A stretch of DNA of 64,000 nt from Nocardia brasiliensis IFM 10847. GTDB taxonomy: Bacteria; Actinomycetota; Actinomycetes; Mycobacteriales; Mycobacteriaceae. Positions 16,696-26,400 of this stretch are shown piece by piece (position 1 is the stretch's first letter; every line of letters starts with the position of its first letter). The DNA lies in NCBI RefSeq assembly GCF_000710915.1, contig NZ_BAUA01000118.1:1-64000 (forward strand). Direction: 5' to 3'. The position numbers were made by a program, and so were the translations under genes. Below the pieces are notes generated by a model that did not search any database, was not told where the DNA came from, and saw nothing but the letters and a program-made list of their open reading frames with translations.

Positions 16696-17295
16696 TCACC
16701 GTGCGGACGAGGCCGGGTAATCATGATCGACGCCCGTCGCCAAATCGTCGCACGTGACGCACACCATATCTGCCCGGCCCGCCAAATAGGTGCGCGCGCC
16801 CGAATCTCCTACGGCCTCCTGACATATCGAGGTCCAGTGGTTGTGTGCGAGCACAACGGGATGCCCCGGTGTGTTGTGGAACACAGCACGGGCGAGGCCG
16901 CTCGGCGCCGCGAAAGCCGCGGCAGTGACCCGGGCGATCACCGCCGCACCGACATCGGGGGTATCCACCGGCATGATCGCGGCGTAGCGCACCGGGGTGC
17001 GCGCGGCGGCGATCAGGCCGGCCCGGACCGAGGCGCCGAGTCCGGTGGCCCAGTCCGCCGCCCAGACGGCGACGGCATCGGCGGGCAGGTGCACGGCCGC
17101 CGGATCGGGACCGGTCGCGCCGAGGACGACGATCACCGGATCGCAGCCGCCGTCGCGGAGCGCGGCCACCGCGCCGCGCAGCCAGGCACCACCCTCGGCC
17201 AGCGCTTTCGGCTTGCCGTAGCGCGTTCCGGCCCCCGCGGCGAGCACGATGCCCGCACAGCCGGGCGCGGGAACCGGACGATCGGGTAGAGCCAT
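16696..17295 (-). CDS. MobA/MocA-like molybdenum cofactor nucleotidyltransferase
   Basis: Attaches a nucleotide (CMP or GMP) to molybdopterin for enzymes of the xanthine dehydrogenase family. 199 aa with the nucleotidyltransferase signature AGIVLAAGAGTRYGKPKAL (about residues 13-31) and the metal-binding Asp in MPVDTPDVG. GNTxGHPVV is seen as FHNTPGHPVVL. The start is set at the ATG at 17295, where homology begins. It lies 13 bp upstream of the xdhC start on the same strand, and their co-transcription fits joint cofactor maturation. MocA-type CTP specificity is likely for XDH partners but not shown. Confidence 0.88.
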   Translation of the reverse strand: MALPDRPVPAPGCAGIVLAAGAGTRYGKPKALAEGGAWLRGAVAALRDGGCDPVIVVLGATGPDPAAVHLPADAVAVWAADWATGLGASVRAGLIAAARTPVRYAAIMPVDTPDVGAAVIARVTAAAFAAPSGLARAVFHNTPGHPVVLAHNHWTSICQEAVGDSGARTYLAGRADMVCVTCDDLATGVDHDYPASSAR

Positions 17296-17444
17296 GCCAC
17301 GACGGTATCTCGGAACCGTCGCCGGCGCGTGCCGCAAGAGTGCTGCTCGGCGGCGGAAACGCCAGGTTTCCAGGCGGCGACACGCCGGTCGTCCGGTGGC
17401 GCTCTCCGGTGGCGGCCGGGCGGGTCGTATTCGATGCTGGTCCG

Positions 17445-17948
17445 ATGACAGACGACGCGGACGGCCTCGACCGATTCGACGCTATGCCCCAGGACGCGGC
17501 CGTCGAGGCGTTGCTTGCCTGTTGCTCGTCGCCGCAGTGGGCGCGCGCGTTGGCCGCCGGACGGCCATACTCGAGTGTCGGCGCCGTGCTCGATACCGCC
17601 GACACCGTGCTCGCCGGGCTGCCCGAAGCCGAGATCGACCGGGCGCTCGCCGGGCATCCGCGGATCGGTGAGCGGCCGCATTCGGCGGCTTCGGCGCGAG
17701 AGCAGGCCGGGGTGGCCGGCGCACCGGACGAGGTGCACGCGGCGCTCGCGGCGGGTAACCGGGCCTACGAGCAGCGGTTCGGTTACCGGTACCTGGTGTG
17801 CGCGAGCGGGAGGACCGGCAGCGAGCTGCTCGCGCTGCTGCAAGACCGGCTGCACAACGATGTCGAGACCGAAAGGCGGGTCATGCGAACAGAATTGGCG
17901 AAGATCAATCGGCTCCGGTTGCGCGCGCTGCTCACGGCGGCGGCATGA
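17445..17948 (+). CDS. 2-oxo-4-hydroxy-4-carboxy-5-ureidoimidazoline (OHCU) decarboxylase
   Basis: Third step of urate breakdown: OHCU to S-allantoin plus CO2. 167 aa, usual family size. The catalytic His is in GHPRIGERP and the Glu-Gln pair in AREQAGV, as in known decarboxylases; YEQRFGYRYLVCASGR matches the substrate pocket region. The ATG at 17445 is selected by homology (DRFDAMP start), while the frame stays open about 35 codons upstream. The stop overlaps the HIU hydrolase start by ATGA. It is the first gene of the urate operon, divergent from the mobA-xdhC pair. Confidence 0.92.
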   Translation: MTDDADGLDRFDAMPQDAAVEALLACCSSPQWARALAAGRPYSSVGAVLDTADTVLAGLPEAEIDRALAGHPRIGERPHSAASAREQAGVAGAPDEVHAALAAGNRAYEQRFGYRYLVCASGRTGSELLALLQDRLHNDVETERRVMRTELAKINRLRLRALLTAAA

Positions 17949-18262
17949 GCACGCTGAGCACCCACGTGCTGGACGCGATGCGCGGCACGCCCGCGGCCGG
18001 TATCACCGTGACCCTGTACGGCGATGCCGGGCAACTGGATTCGAGCAGCACCGACGCCGACGGCCGGATCGCCGGACTGGGTGGTGAGTTGACGGCGGGG
18101 ACCTATCGGCTGGTCTTCGACACCGGAGCCTACTTCGCCGCACAGCAGGTCGAGACGTTCTACCCCGAGGTCTGCGTGAGTTTCGCCGTCACCGCGGCGC
18201 GCCACTATCACGTCCCGTTGTTGTTGTCGCCGTTCGCCTTTTCCACCTATCGAGGGAGCTGA
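17945..18262 (+). CDS. 5-hydroxyisourate hydrolase (transthyretin-like)
   Basis: Second step of urate breakdown: HIU to OHCU. 105 aa, full length. Catalytic His in STHVLD at the N-terminus, Arg in DADGR, His in the HYHVPLLLSP block, and the diagnostic C-terminal YRGS tetrapeptide. No signal peptide, so cytoplasmic. It is translationally coupled to OHCU decarboxylase upstream and followed after 7 bp by urate oxidase, matching the chemistry of consecutive unstable intermediates. Confidence 0.95.
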   Translation: MSTLSTHVLDAMRGTPAAGITVTLYGDAGQLDSSSTDADGRIAGLGGELTAGTYRLVFDTGAYFAAQQVETFYPEVCVSFAVTAARHYHVPLLLSPFAFSTYRGS

Positions 18263-18269
18263 ATCCAGC

Positions 18270-19172
18270 ATGGAGTTGACCGGGCCGATCGTGCTCACCG
18301 ACCACCGATACGGCAAGGCCGAGAACCGCGTGGTGCGGATCCGGCGGGAGACGGCGCGGCACGAGATCCGCGATGTGAACGTGTCCACCGTACTGCGCGG
18401 CGACTTCGCCGACGCCTACGCCGGTGACCAGCGCAAGGTGCTGCCCACCGACACCCAGAAGCAGACCGCGTTCGCCTACGCGAAACAGCCTGGGCTACAG
18501 ACGATCGAGGACTACGGGCTGGCCTTGGCCGGTCACTTCGTCGACGATATCGAGCCGGTGTCCAGCGCCCGGATCGAGATCGACGAGTACGGCTGGCAGC
18601 GGGTGACGGTCGACGGCCGCGAACACGATCACACCTGGGTGCGGCAGGGCCCGGAGGTGCGCACGGCGGCGATCACGGTGGCGGGCACGGGCGCCGACCG
18701 GCAGGCGTGGGTGATCGGCGGCGTGAAGGACCTGACCATCCTCAAGTCGACCGGGTCCGAGTTCGCCGACTTCCTCAGCGACGAATTCACCGTGCTGGCC
18801 CCGACCCACGATCGGATGCTGGCCACCACCCTCGTCGTCGCGTGGCGCTTCGCGGCGACCACCGGCATCGCCTGGGACGACGTGTACGCGGGCATTCGCG
18901 CGCGACTGGTCGAGACCTTCGCGACCCACCATTCGAAGGCGTTGCAGCAGACCCTGTTCGAGATGGGCAAGGCCGCGCTGCAGGCCTACCCGGTGCTCGC
19001 CGAGATCCGGCTCGCCGCGCCGAACAAGCACCACTTCGACTACGACCTGGCGCGATTCGGCATCGAGAACAACGGCGAGGTCTACTACGCGGCGGACCGG
19101 CCGTACGGCCTGATCCATGCGACCCTGCAGCGCGCCGACGCACCGGAGGCAGGCCCCGCATGGTTGCCGTGA
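18270..19172 (+). CDS. Urate oxidase (uricase)
   Basis: Cofactor-free oxidation of urate to 5-hydroxyisourate with release of H2O2. 300 aa, two T-fold halves. Seen: catalytic Lys in HRYGKAENRV, Thr in LPTDTQKQT, urate-binding ILKSTGSEF, and His in APNKHHFDYDL, the complete set for the family. The C-terminus overlaps the start of the 8-oxoguanine deaminase gene by 13 bp. No catalase gene is in the operon to deal with the H2O2. Confidence 0.95.
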   Translation: MELTGPIVLTDHRYGKAENRVVRIRRETARHEIRDVNVSTVLRGDFADAYAGDQRKVLPTDTQKQTAFAYAKQPGLQTIEDYGLALAGHFVDDIEPVSSARIEIDEYGWQRVTVDGREHDHTWVRQGPEVRTAAITVAGTGADRQAWVIGGVKDLTILKSTGSEFADFLSDEFTVLAPTHDRMLATTLVVAWRFAATTGIAWDDVYAGIRARLVETFATHHSKALQQTLFEMGKAALQAYPVLAEIRLAAPNKHHFDYDLARFGIENNGEVYYAADRPYGLIHATLQRADAPEAGPAWLP

Positions 19173-20521
19173 CCGTCCTCGAGAACTGTGCCGTCGCCAC
19201 CGTCGACCCGGCGGGCACCGAATACCGCCACGGTCATGTGGTGGTGCGCGGCAACCGGATCGAGGCGGCCGGGCCGGGAGCGGCCCCGCCGGTGGATCAT
19301 TCGGCACACCGCATCGACGGCCGAGGCTGCGTGCTCACCCCCGGTCTGGTGAATACCCATCACCATCTCTATCAGTGGATCACCCGCGGTCTGGCCGCGG
19401 ACAACACGCTGTTCGAATGGCTCACCACGCTCTACCCCATCTGGGCAGGTATCGACGAGGACGCGGTGCGGGTGGCGGCGACCGGCGGGCTGGCCGCGTT
19501 GGCGCGCACCGGATGCACCACCAGCACCGACCATCACTACGTCTTCCCGCGCGAGGGCGGCGACGTGCTCGGCGCGGAGATCGCGGCCGCCGCCGAGGTC
19601 GGCCTGCGGTTCCACCCGTGCCGCGGCTCGATGGATCTGGGGCAGAGCGCCGGTGGTCTGCCGCCGGATCACGTGGTGCAGCCGCTCGACACCATCCTGG
19701 CCGACAGTGCGGACGCCGTTGCCCGCCATCATGATCCGTCGTTCGACTCGATGCTGCGCATCGCGCTCGCGCCCTGCTCGCCGTTCTCGGTGAGCTCCGA
19801 GCTGCTCCGGGAATCCGCCGTGCTGGCCCGCGAGCTGGGTGTCCGGTTGCACACGCACGTCGCCGAGACGATCGACGAACAGGACTACTGCGCGCAGACA
19901 TTCGGCTGTACTCCCGCCGAGTACATGGCGCAGCTCGGCTGGGTCGGCTCGGACGTGTGGTGGGCGCACGCCATCCATCTGGACGACACCGCCATCGCCG
20001 CGATGGCGAAAACCGGTACCGGCGTTGCCCATTGCCCGACTTCCAACGCGCGCATCGGCGCGGGCGTGGCGCGCACCGCCGATCTGGTGCGGGCGGGTGT
20101 GCCGGTCGGCCTCGGCGTGGACGGCGCGGCGAGCAACGAAGCGAGCTCGATGCTCGAGGAACCGCGCAACGCGCTCTTCTTCGCGCGAAATCGCGGCGGC
20201 CCCCGCGCCATGACGACCCGAACAGCGTTGGCGCTGGCCACGATCGGCGGCGCCCGCGTGCTCGGGCGGGCCGCCGAGATCGGCTCGATCGAGCCCGGCA
20301 AACTCGCCGATCTCGCCCTGTGGCGGCTCGACACCCCCGCCCACGCGGGCATCGACGATCCGGTGACCGCCCTCGTGCTGGGCGCGGCGCCACCCCTCGC
20401 GGCGCTGCTGGTGAACGGCCGTGAGGTGGTGCGCGACGGCAGACTGGTCACGGTCGACGAGGACGCCGTCGGCGCGGCGGTCGCCGCCGCGCAGGCCGCG
20501 CTGGTCGCGAAGGCGGGGTAG
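19160..20521 (+). CDS. 8-oxoguanine deaminase-type amidohydrolase
   Basis: Metal-dependent deaminase of the AtzA/TrzN/8-oxoguanine deaminase group (COG0402), 453 aa. Metal ligands: HxH in VNTHHHLYQ (about residue 67), His in LHTHVAET and Asp in GVDGAASNEAS. The WAHAIHLDD block carries the next His. Deamination of 8-oxoguanine gives urate directly, so the enzyme would feed the uricase encoded just upstream, with which its start overlaps by 13 bp. Substrate is inferred from family and context; other triazine- or guanine-like substrates cannot be excluded. Confidence 0.88.
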   Translation: MVAVTVLENCAVATVDPAGTEYRHGHVVVRGNRIEAAGPGAAPPVDHSAHRIDGRGCVLTPGLVNTHHHLYQWITRGLAADNTLFEWLTTLYPIWAGIDEDAVRVAATGGLAALARTGCTTSTDHHYVFPREGGDVLGAEIAAAAEVGLRFHPCRGSMDLGQSAGGLPPDHVVQPLDTILADSADAVARHHDPSFDSMLRIALAPCSPFSVSSELLRESAVLARELGVRLHTHVAETIDEQDYCAQTFGCTPAEYMAQLGWVGSDVWWAHAIHLDDTAIAAMAKTGTGVAHCPTSNARIGAGVARTADLVRAGVPVGLGVDGAASNEASSMLEEPRNALFFARNRGGPRAMTTRTALALATIGGARVLGRAAEIGSIEPGKLADLALWRLDTPAHAGIDDPVTALVLGAAPPLAALLVNGREVVRDGRLVTVDEDAVGAAVAAAQAALVAKAG

Positions 20522-20534
20522 CGGGCGGTGGCCC

Positions 20535-21356
20535 TCAGCCACAGCGGCGGGCCACCAGCAATGCCAAAGTATCTGCGCAGGCGCGCATTTCGCTGATCAG
20601 CACGTGGTGCTCGGTGTCCGGGCCCGCGCCGCGCGGTCCGAACAAGCAGCATTCGATGCCCGCACGGCTCAGGTGCGTGGTCTCGTTGCCGCAGTAGGAG
20701 TGGGGCAGCGCGAGGTCACGGTCCTGCACCCGGAAATCCGAGACCTGGGGGAGCAGTTCGGCGATATCGCGGACCACGGCGAATTCGTGGACCCCGGCGG
20801 TGCGGGTGATCACCCGGCGTACCGAATAGGGTTCGGGTACTACGGCGGCGTCGGCGGTGAGCCCGCTGCGCAGTGCGTGCCTGGTGCCGGCGCCGTCTTG
20901 CAACTCGCCGACGACGAACTCGAGCAGTAGCGGGCGGCGCAGGGCAATACCGCTGCGGCGCACCATGATCGCGGCGCCGAGGATGGCGGCGAGGCCGCTC
21001 TTCATATCGTGCAGGCCCGCGCCGTACAGCCGGTCGCCGTCGCGGCGTGCGGTGAACGGCGTCCGCAGTTGGTCGTGGCCGAGCGGTTCCATGTCGAGGT
21101 GCCCGTTGAGCAGCAGCGCGGGTGTCCCGGTTTCCGGGCCGAGCCGGGCGATCGTCTGCAGGCGACCGGGTTGTACCTCTTGGTGGTAGGCGTAAATATC
21201 GTTGCGGAGCAGGGTGTTACGGACATGCACCGCCAGCGGCGTCTCTTGCCCGGTGACCGAGGCAATGGCGGTGAGCCCGGCGGCCAGCCGCACGAGCTCG
21301 GCCTCGGGGAGCAGGCGGGACAACTGGTCGACGAAGGTCGTCGTCGAACTAGGCAC
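20535..21356 (-). CDS. Reduced M20-family peptidase/amidohydrolase homologue
   Basis: M20-type metallo-aminoacylase fold, but only 273 aa against the usual 370-430. The first metal-site block LNGHLDMEPLG and the bridging Asp GLHDMKSG are present. At the catalytic pair the sequence is VVGELQDGAGT, keeping one Glu but having Leu where most members have the second, metal-binding Glu. After VPEPYSVRRV the protein goes almost directly to the final block, so the roughly 110-residue dimerisation lid is missing. It overlaps the dioxygenase gene upstream by 8 bp and is surely co-expressed with it. Activity is uncertain; it may be a deacylase, a binding protein or a pseudo-enzyme. Confidence 0.75.
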   Translation of the reverse strand: MPSSTTTFVDQLSRLLPEAELVRLAAGLTAIASVTGQETPLAVHVRNTLLRNDIYAYHQEVQPGRLQTIARLGPETGTPALLLNGHLDMEPLGHDQLRTPFTARRDGDRLYGAGLHDMKSGLAAILGAAIMVRRSGIALRRPLLLEFVVGELQDGAGTRHALRSGLTADAAVVPEPYSVRRVITRTAGVHEFAVVRDIAELLPQVSDFRVQDRDLALPHSYCGNETTHLSRAGIECCLFGPRGAGPDTEHHVLISEMRACADTLALLVARRCG

Positions 21357-22167
21357 GCCGCCGGAATCCGATCAGCAGAACGTCGCATAACCCGGCGCCC
21401 GCGGCGGGATCGGTCACGGTGATCGGCGAGGTGTAGTGCAGCACCCGCGCATTGTCGAAAACGTAAGAGTCGAGCGGATCTTCGAGCACGAAGCTGCGTA
21501 ATCCGCGGTCCGGGTCGTAGCGGTCGTAGATGGCGCAGACGCCGCCGCTGACATTGGTTCGCCGGATCAGATGCGCGGAACCCGCGATCAGGCCGTCGCG
21601 GTGCTTGCCCTCCGGCGCCGGACCCGCCGGCGCGATCAGGCGCAGGTATTGGGCGTCGACCAGGCAGTCCGGGGTGGCCGCAGCGGAGAGCACCCGGTGC
21701 GCGGTGAGCAACCGCGCCACCGCGGTGGCGATCTGCTTGGCCGGCTCGGTCGCCGGATGCTCCGGCGGGATCAATGTGAAGCGGCGGGCTATGCCGTCCG
21801 CCACCGGATCGACCTGTTCGGATTGCCCACACGGCGGCTGATCGATCGCGGTGAAGGCGGCGGGGCCGTCCGTGGTCAGGCGGGTCAGGTCGAGCCGGAA
21901 GCATTGGCAGGCGCGCCGCCGATACTGCTCGCCGTCGGGCAGCCGGTGGTCGAGTTCGGTGTAGTCCCGGACCGTGCGCCGCAGGACGTGCAGATCGGGG
22001 CCGGAAAGCGGGAAATCGGCCGCGGTCATCAGCCAGGAGGACGGCGGCTCCGCGTCGGGCGTGGCCGGCAGCTCTCGGTCGGCAGACGCCGTCCGCTGAT
22101 CGATGTTTATCGGTGGCCCTTCCGCGTCAGGACATGGCGGGCCACAGCTGGGCTGCGGGCCACGCAT
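21349..22167 (-). CDS. 2-oxoglutarate/Fe(II) dioxygenase, amino-acid hydroxylase (IDO-like) family
   Basis: Belongs by motif to the 2OG-Fe dioxygenase family typified by L-isoleucine 4-hydroxylase. Up to 272 aa. Iron ligands: His-x-Asp in KHRDGLIAG and the distal His in RVLHYTSPI; the 2OG-binding Arg is likely in LLIGFRRR at the C-terminus. NVSGGVCAIYD matches the strand between them. The start is unsure: the ATG at 22167 has no Shine-Dalgarno sequence, and the ATG at 22029 would give a 226-aa protein without the Pro-rich leader. It overlaps the short M20 gene by 8 bp. Likely reaction: hydroxylation of a free or acylated amino acid. It is antiparallel to the surrounding purine genes. Confidence 0.75.
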   Translation of the reverse strand: MRGPQPSCGPPCPDAEGPPINIDQRTASADRELPATPDAEPPSSWLMTAADFPLSGPDLHVLRRTVRDYTELDHRLPDGEQYRRRACQCFRLDLTRLTTDGPAAFTAIDQPPCGQSEQVDPVADGIARRFTLIPPEHPATEPAKQIATAVARLLTAHRVLSAAATPDCLVDAQYLRLIAPAGPAPEGKHRDGLIAGSAHLIRRTNVSGGVCAIYDRYDPDRGLRSFVLEDPLDSYVFDNARVLHYTSPITVTDPAAGAGLCDVLLIGFRRRA

Positions 22168-22546
22168 ATCGGTGAGGGATGGCCCGTCGGCGGCGTGGGA
22201 AATATCACATCGAGCGAGCCGCGATGGACATTAATCACGCCGCTGCCCGGTGTCGAGTGTGCACCGGGCACGAACTTGCGTGTCGAGGCCGCCAGCACCG
22301 GGGCGTGCTGAGTAAGTCCTGTTCAGAGGGTATGCGAGATACTGGAACAGTGCCGCCTCTGACTGATCTCGGGCGGACCGGGTGGACACCTGACGGTGCG
22401 CGGTCGGCCGGGCGAGCCGTGGCCGGTCGCCGACCGCGGCGGATCGACGGGGTAACGGCCGCGCAATCCGGCGCGGAGTTTGCGCAACATCGTGGCAACT
22501 CCGCGCTTCTAGGGTGGGCGGCAGCGGCAGTGGAGTGAGGTGAGAG
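22168..22546. other. 379-bp divergent intergenic region upstream of xdh
   Basis: Lies between the divergent dioxygenase and xdh genes. GCGCAA (22461-22466) and TTGCGC (22480-22485) form an inverted repeat with a 13-bp spacer. GTGGCAAC-N6-CTTCTAGGGTG (22492-22516) repeats the element seen before the ABC importer operon, with TAGGGT at 22510-22515 as a plausible -10 for xdh. A purine-rich stretch GTGAGGTGAGAGG precedes the GTG start. I see no gene in the remainder. Confidence 0.5.
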
Positions 22547-23401
22547 GTGGACCTGGACACGATCCGGGAAGTGCTGGTGGCGCGGGAACGGGCGGACCTG
22601 GGGGCGCTGAGTGCTTCGTGCGCGGTGCTGGCGGGTGGGACATTCCTGTTCGCCGAGCCACAGGACCGGCTCGACCGGCTGGTCGACATCACCGCCCTCG
22701 GCTGGCCCGCGGTGACCGTGGTGGCGCAGGGGCTGGAGATCGCGGCCACCTGCACGCTGGCGGAACTGGCCGGTGCGGGACCGGGGCGTGAACTCGGCAT
22801 GCCGGTGTTTCGCGAGGATTGGCCGGGGACAAGGCTTTTCGCGCAAGGATGCCGGGCTTTGCTCGCATCGCACAAGATCTGGCGGACCGCGACCGTCGGG
22901 GGAAATATCTGTTCGTCGCTGCCCGCCGGTGGTGTGCTCGCGGCCCTGACCGCGCTCGACGGCGTGGCATTGCTCTGGGGCCCGGACGGGGTGGACCGGC
23001 GGATTCCGTTGCGGGAGTTCGTGCTCGGCCCCGAGCGCAATGTGCTGTTGCCCGGTGAGGTGTTGCGATCGGTAACTGTTCCGACGGCAAGCTTGCGGGC
23101 GCGCACGAGTTTCCGGAAGATCGCGCTCGCGCCGCTGGGGCGTTCCGGCGCGGTCGTGATGGGGCGGCGTGATCCGGACGGCCGGTGCGCGATCACCGTG
23201 AGTGCGGCTACGGTCCGGCCGATCGTGCTGGACTTCGGTGACGTGCCCAGCACGGCCGAGGTCGACGCATCGGTCGCGGGACTCGATCCGCTGCTCTGGT
23301 TCGACGACCCGCACGGTGCGCCTGATTGGCGGGCGCACGTCACCGGACTGCTCGCCCGCGAGGTCGCCGCCGAGCTACAGCTCGCACAGGATCCACTATG
23401 A
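22547..23401 (+). CDS. Xanthine dehydrogenase FAD-binding subunit
   Basis: Medium (FAD) subunit of a molybdenum hydroxylase, 284 aa from the GTG at 22547. Flavin-binding loops are seen as VLAGGTFLF near residue 30 and [13 protein letters not shown] near residue 120, both standard for the FAD-binding-5 domain, followed by the CO-dehydrogenase flavoprotein C-terminal-like part ([17 protein letters not shown]). It passes electrons from the iron-sulfur clusters to NAD+ or another acceptor. The stop overlaps the start of the large subunit by ATGA. It is first of a five-gene operon that ends with allantoinase. Confidence 0.92.
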   Translation: MDLDTIREVLVARERADLGALSASCAVLAGGTFLFAEPQDRLDRLVDITALGWPAVTVVAQGLEIAATCTLAELAGAGPGRELGMPVFREDWPGTRLFAQGCRALLASHKIWRTATVGGNICSSLPAGGVLAALTALDGVALLWGPDGVDRRIPLREFVLGPERNVLLPGEVLRSVTVPTASLRARTSFRKIALAPLGRSGAVVMGRRDPDGRCAITVSAATVRPIVLDFGDVPSTAEVDASVAGLDPLLWFDDPHGAPDWRAHVTGLLAREVAAELQLAQDPL

Positions 23402-26400
23402 GACTCGAAATCGACGGCAGGGCGGTCGAAGTCGACCCCCGTCCGGGGCAATGCCTGCGCACCCTGCTTCGCGAACAGGGCACCTTCGCTGTCAAAAAAG
23501 GCTGTGACACAGGCGATTGCGGCGCCTGCACGGTCCAGCTCGATGGTGTCCCCGTGCACTCCTGCCTCATTCCGGCCCACCGCGCCGCCGACCGCACGGT
23601 CACCACCGCCGCCGGTCTCGGCACCGCGGCGGACCCCCACCCGGTCCAGCGCCGCTTCGTCGAGCACGCCGCCTTCCAATGCGGATTCTGCACCGCGGGA
23701 ATGGTCGTGACGGCCGCAGGACTCGGCCTCGCCGGAGCCACACCGTGCGGGCGGACCGGTGCCGAGATCGCCGAGCTGATGAAGGGAAACCTGTGCCGCT
23801 GCACGGGCTACCGCGCCATCGCGGACGCACTCGCCTTTGCCCCGGCGGTCGAGACCGACATCGCCGACGCACGGCCTCACGCTGCCGTCGTCGGCGCACA
23901 ACATGGTTCGGTGGCACCGGAGGCCGGACCGCAACAGTGTGCTGGGTCTGTGGCGTGTGAACGATCTGCCGACGCAACCGCCGCGGGGGCGGCGCAGAGC
24001 CGTGCCGGGTCACGGGTCGCGCCCTGCGCAGGGTCGTCGACGGGAGCTGACGTCGGGGTAGCCGATGGGACGGACCAGGTTTTCACCGGTAGCGACCGAT
24101 ACCGGGCCGAAAGGGGCCACGGCCTGACTCCCGAGCAGACGCGCGGTGACTTGCCCGGGGCCGGGTGGGTGGGGAGTGGCGTCGGTGCGCCCGCCGGTCC
24201 GCGGATCGTGCGTGGGGGCGAGGCGTTCACGTTCGATGTCGCGCCCGGTGATGAGATGGAGTCCGCCGCGTCGGACCGGATTCCGACTGGTGTGGGGGCG
24301 GTTTCGCCGCCGAGCGCGCCGTTGCACCTCGCGGTCTTGCCGAGTCCGCACGCGCACGCGCGCATTCTGTCCATCGAGACGGCCGCCGCCGCGGCGGTGC
24401 CCGGGGTGCGGGCGGTGCTCACCTATGCGGACGCACCGGAGGTGGCGTTCTCCACGGCCCGGCACGAGTTGCGGGCCGACGATCCGGATGACACGTATGT
24501 GCTCGACCGGACGGTGCGGTTCGTGGGGCAGCGGGTGGCGGCGGTGGTCGCGGACAGCCTCGCGGCCGCGCGCGCGGGCTGCCGGGCGCTGGAGGTGACA
24601 TACGAGGTGCTGCCCGCGGTGTTCGAGCCGGCGGCGGCACTGCTGCCCGACGCACCGAAACTGCATGCGGAGAAACCGGATTCGGCACGCATCGCGGACC
24701 CGCGCCGCAATCTGATCGCCGAGGTGCACGGCGAGGTCGGCGATACCGCGGCGGGGCTCGCGGCGGCGGCGAAAGTGGTCAGCGGCGTATGGCATTCGCC
24801 GCGCGGGCAGCACGTGCACCTGGAAACCCACGGCGGCGTCGGCTGGCTCGATGCCGACGGCAGGCTGGTCGTCCGGTGCAGCACCCAGGTGCCGTTCCTG
24901 GTGCGCGACGAGCTGTGCCAGATCTTCGGCCTGCGCAAGGACCGGGTGCGGGTGTTCGCCACCCGGGTCGGCGGCGGCTTCGGCGCGAAGCAGGAAATGC
25001 TCGCCGAGGACCTCATCGCGTTGGCGGTGCTGCGTACCGGCCGCCCGGTGCAGTACGAGTTCACCCGTGGCGACGAATTCACCGCGGCCACCTGCCGCCA
25101 TCCGATGCGGGTCGCGGTCACCGCGGGCGCCGGCGCCGACGGCGTGCTCACCGCGCTGACGGTGGACGTGCTCGCCGACGGCGGCGCGTACGGCAATCAC
25201 AGTGCGGGCGTGATGTTCCACGGCGTCGGCGAATCGATCGGCGTCTACCGTTGCGCCAATAAGCGGGTGGACGCACAAGCTGTGTACACCAACAACATTC
25301 CGTCCGGCGCCTTCCGCGGCTACGGGCTCGGCCAGGTGATATTCGGGATCGAGTCCGCGCTCGACGACCTGGCGCGCGCCCTCGGGATAGACCCGTTCGA
25401 GTTCCGCCGGCGCAATGTGGTGCGGCCGGGCGACGCGTTCGTCGGCGCCGAGGTGGACGAGAGCGACCTGACCTTCGGCAGCTACGGCCTCGATCAGTGC
25501 ATCGATCTGGCCGAGCGAGCACTGTTGCGCGGCAACGACGTTGCCGCACCGGATCCGAGCTGGCGAGTCGGCACCGGCATGGCGGTGTCCATGATCGCGA
25601 CCATTCCGCCGCGCGGCCACCGCGCCGACGCGACGGCCACCCTGCTGCCGGACGGCCGCTACGAGATCCGGGTCGGTACCGCGGAATTCGGCAACGGCAC
25701 CAGCACGGTGCACGCGCAACTCGCGGCGTCCGCGCTGGAAACCACGGTGTCGCGCATCGTGCTCCGGCAGTCCGACACCGACCTGGTCGGCCACGACACC
25801 GGCGCGTTCGGCTCCACCGGGATCGTGGTCGCGGGCAAGGCGACCTATGCCGCGGCCTCGGAGCTGCGCAGGCTGCTGCTCGGGCGGGCGGCGAAACTGG
25901 CCGGGCTGCCCGAACACGACTGCGTGCTGGAGGCCGCGGGCGTCCGGTGTGCGGACCAGTTCTTCGACGCGGCGGCGCTGCTGGCCGACGGCCCGTTGAC
26001 CGCGCACGGGGAGCACGCGGGCAGCCCCCGTTCGGTGAGTTTCAACGTGCACGCCTTCCGGGTCGCGGTGCGGCCGGACACGGGCGCGATCCGTATCCTG
26101 CAGTCCGTCCAGGCCGCCGACGCGGGGACCGTGCTCAATCCGGTGCAGTGCCGCGGTCAGGTCGAGGGTGGCGTCGCGCAGGCGCTCGGCACCGCGCTGT
26201 ACGAGGACATGCGCAGCGCGCAGGGACTGGTCACCACACAGTCGCTGCGCCACTATCACATCCCGCAGTTCGCGGACGTGCCGCGGACCGAGGTGTATTT
26301 CGCCGATACCGCCGATGCGCTGGGCCCGCTCGGCGCGAAGTCGATGAGCGAGTCCCCCTACAACCCGGTCGCCCCTGCGCTGGCGAACGCGATACGCGAT

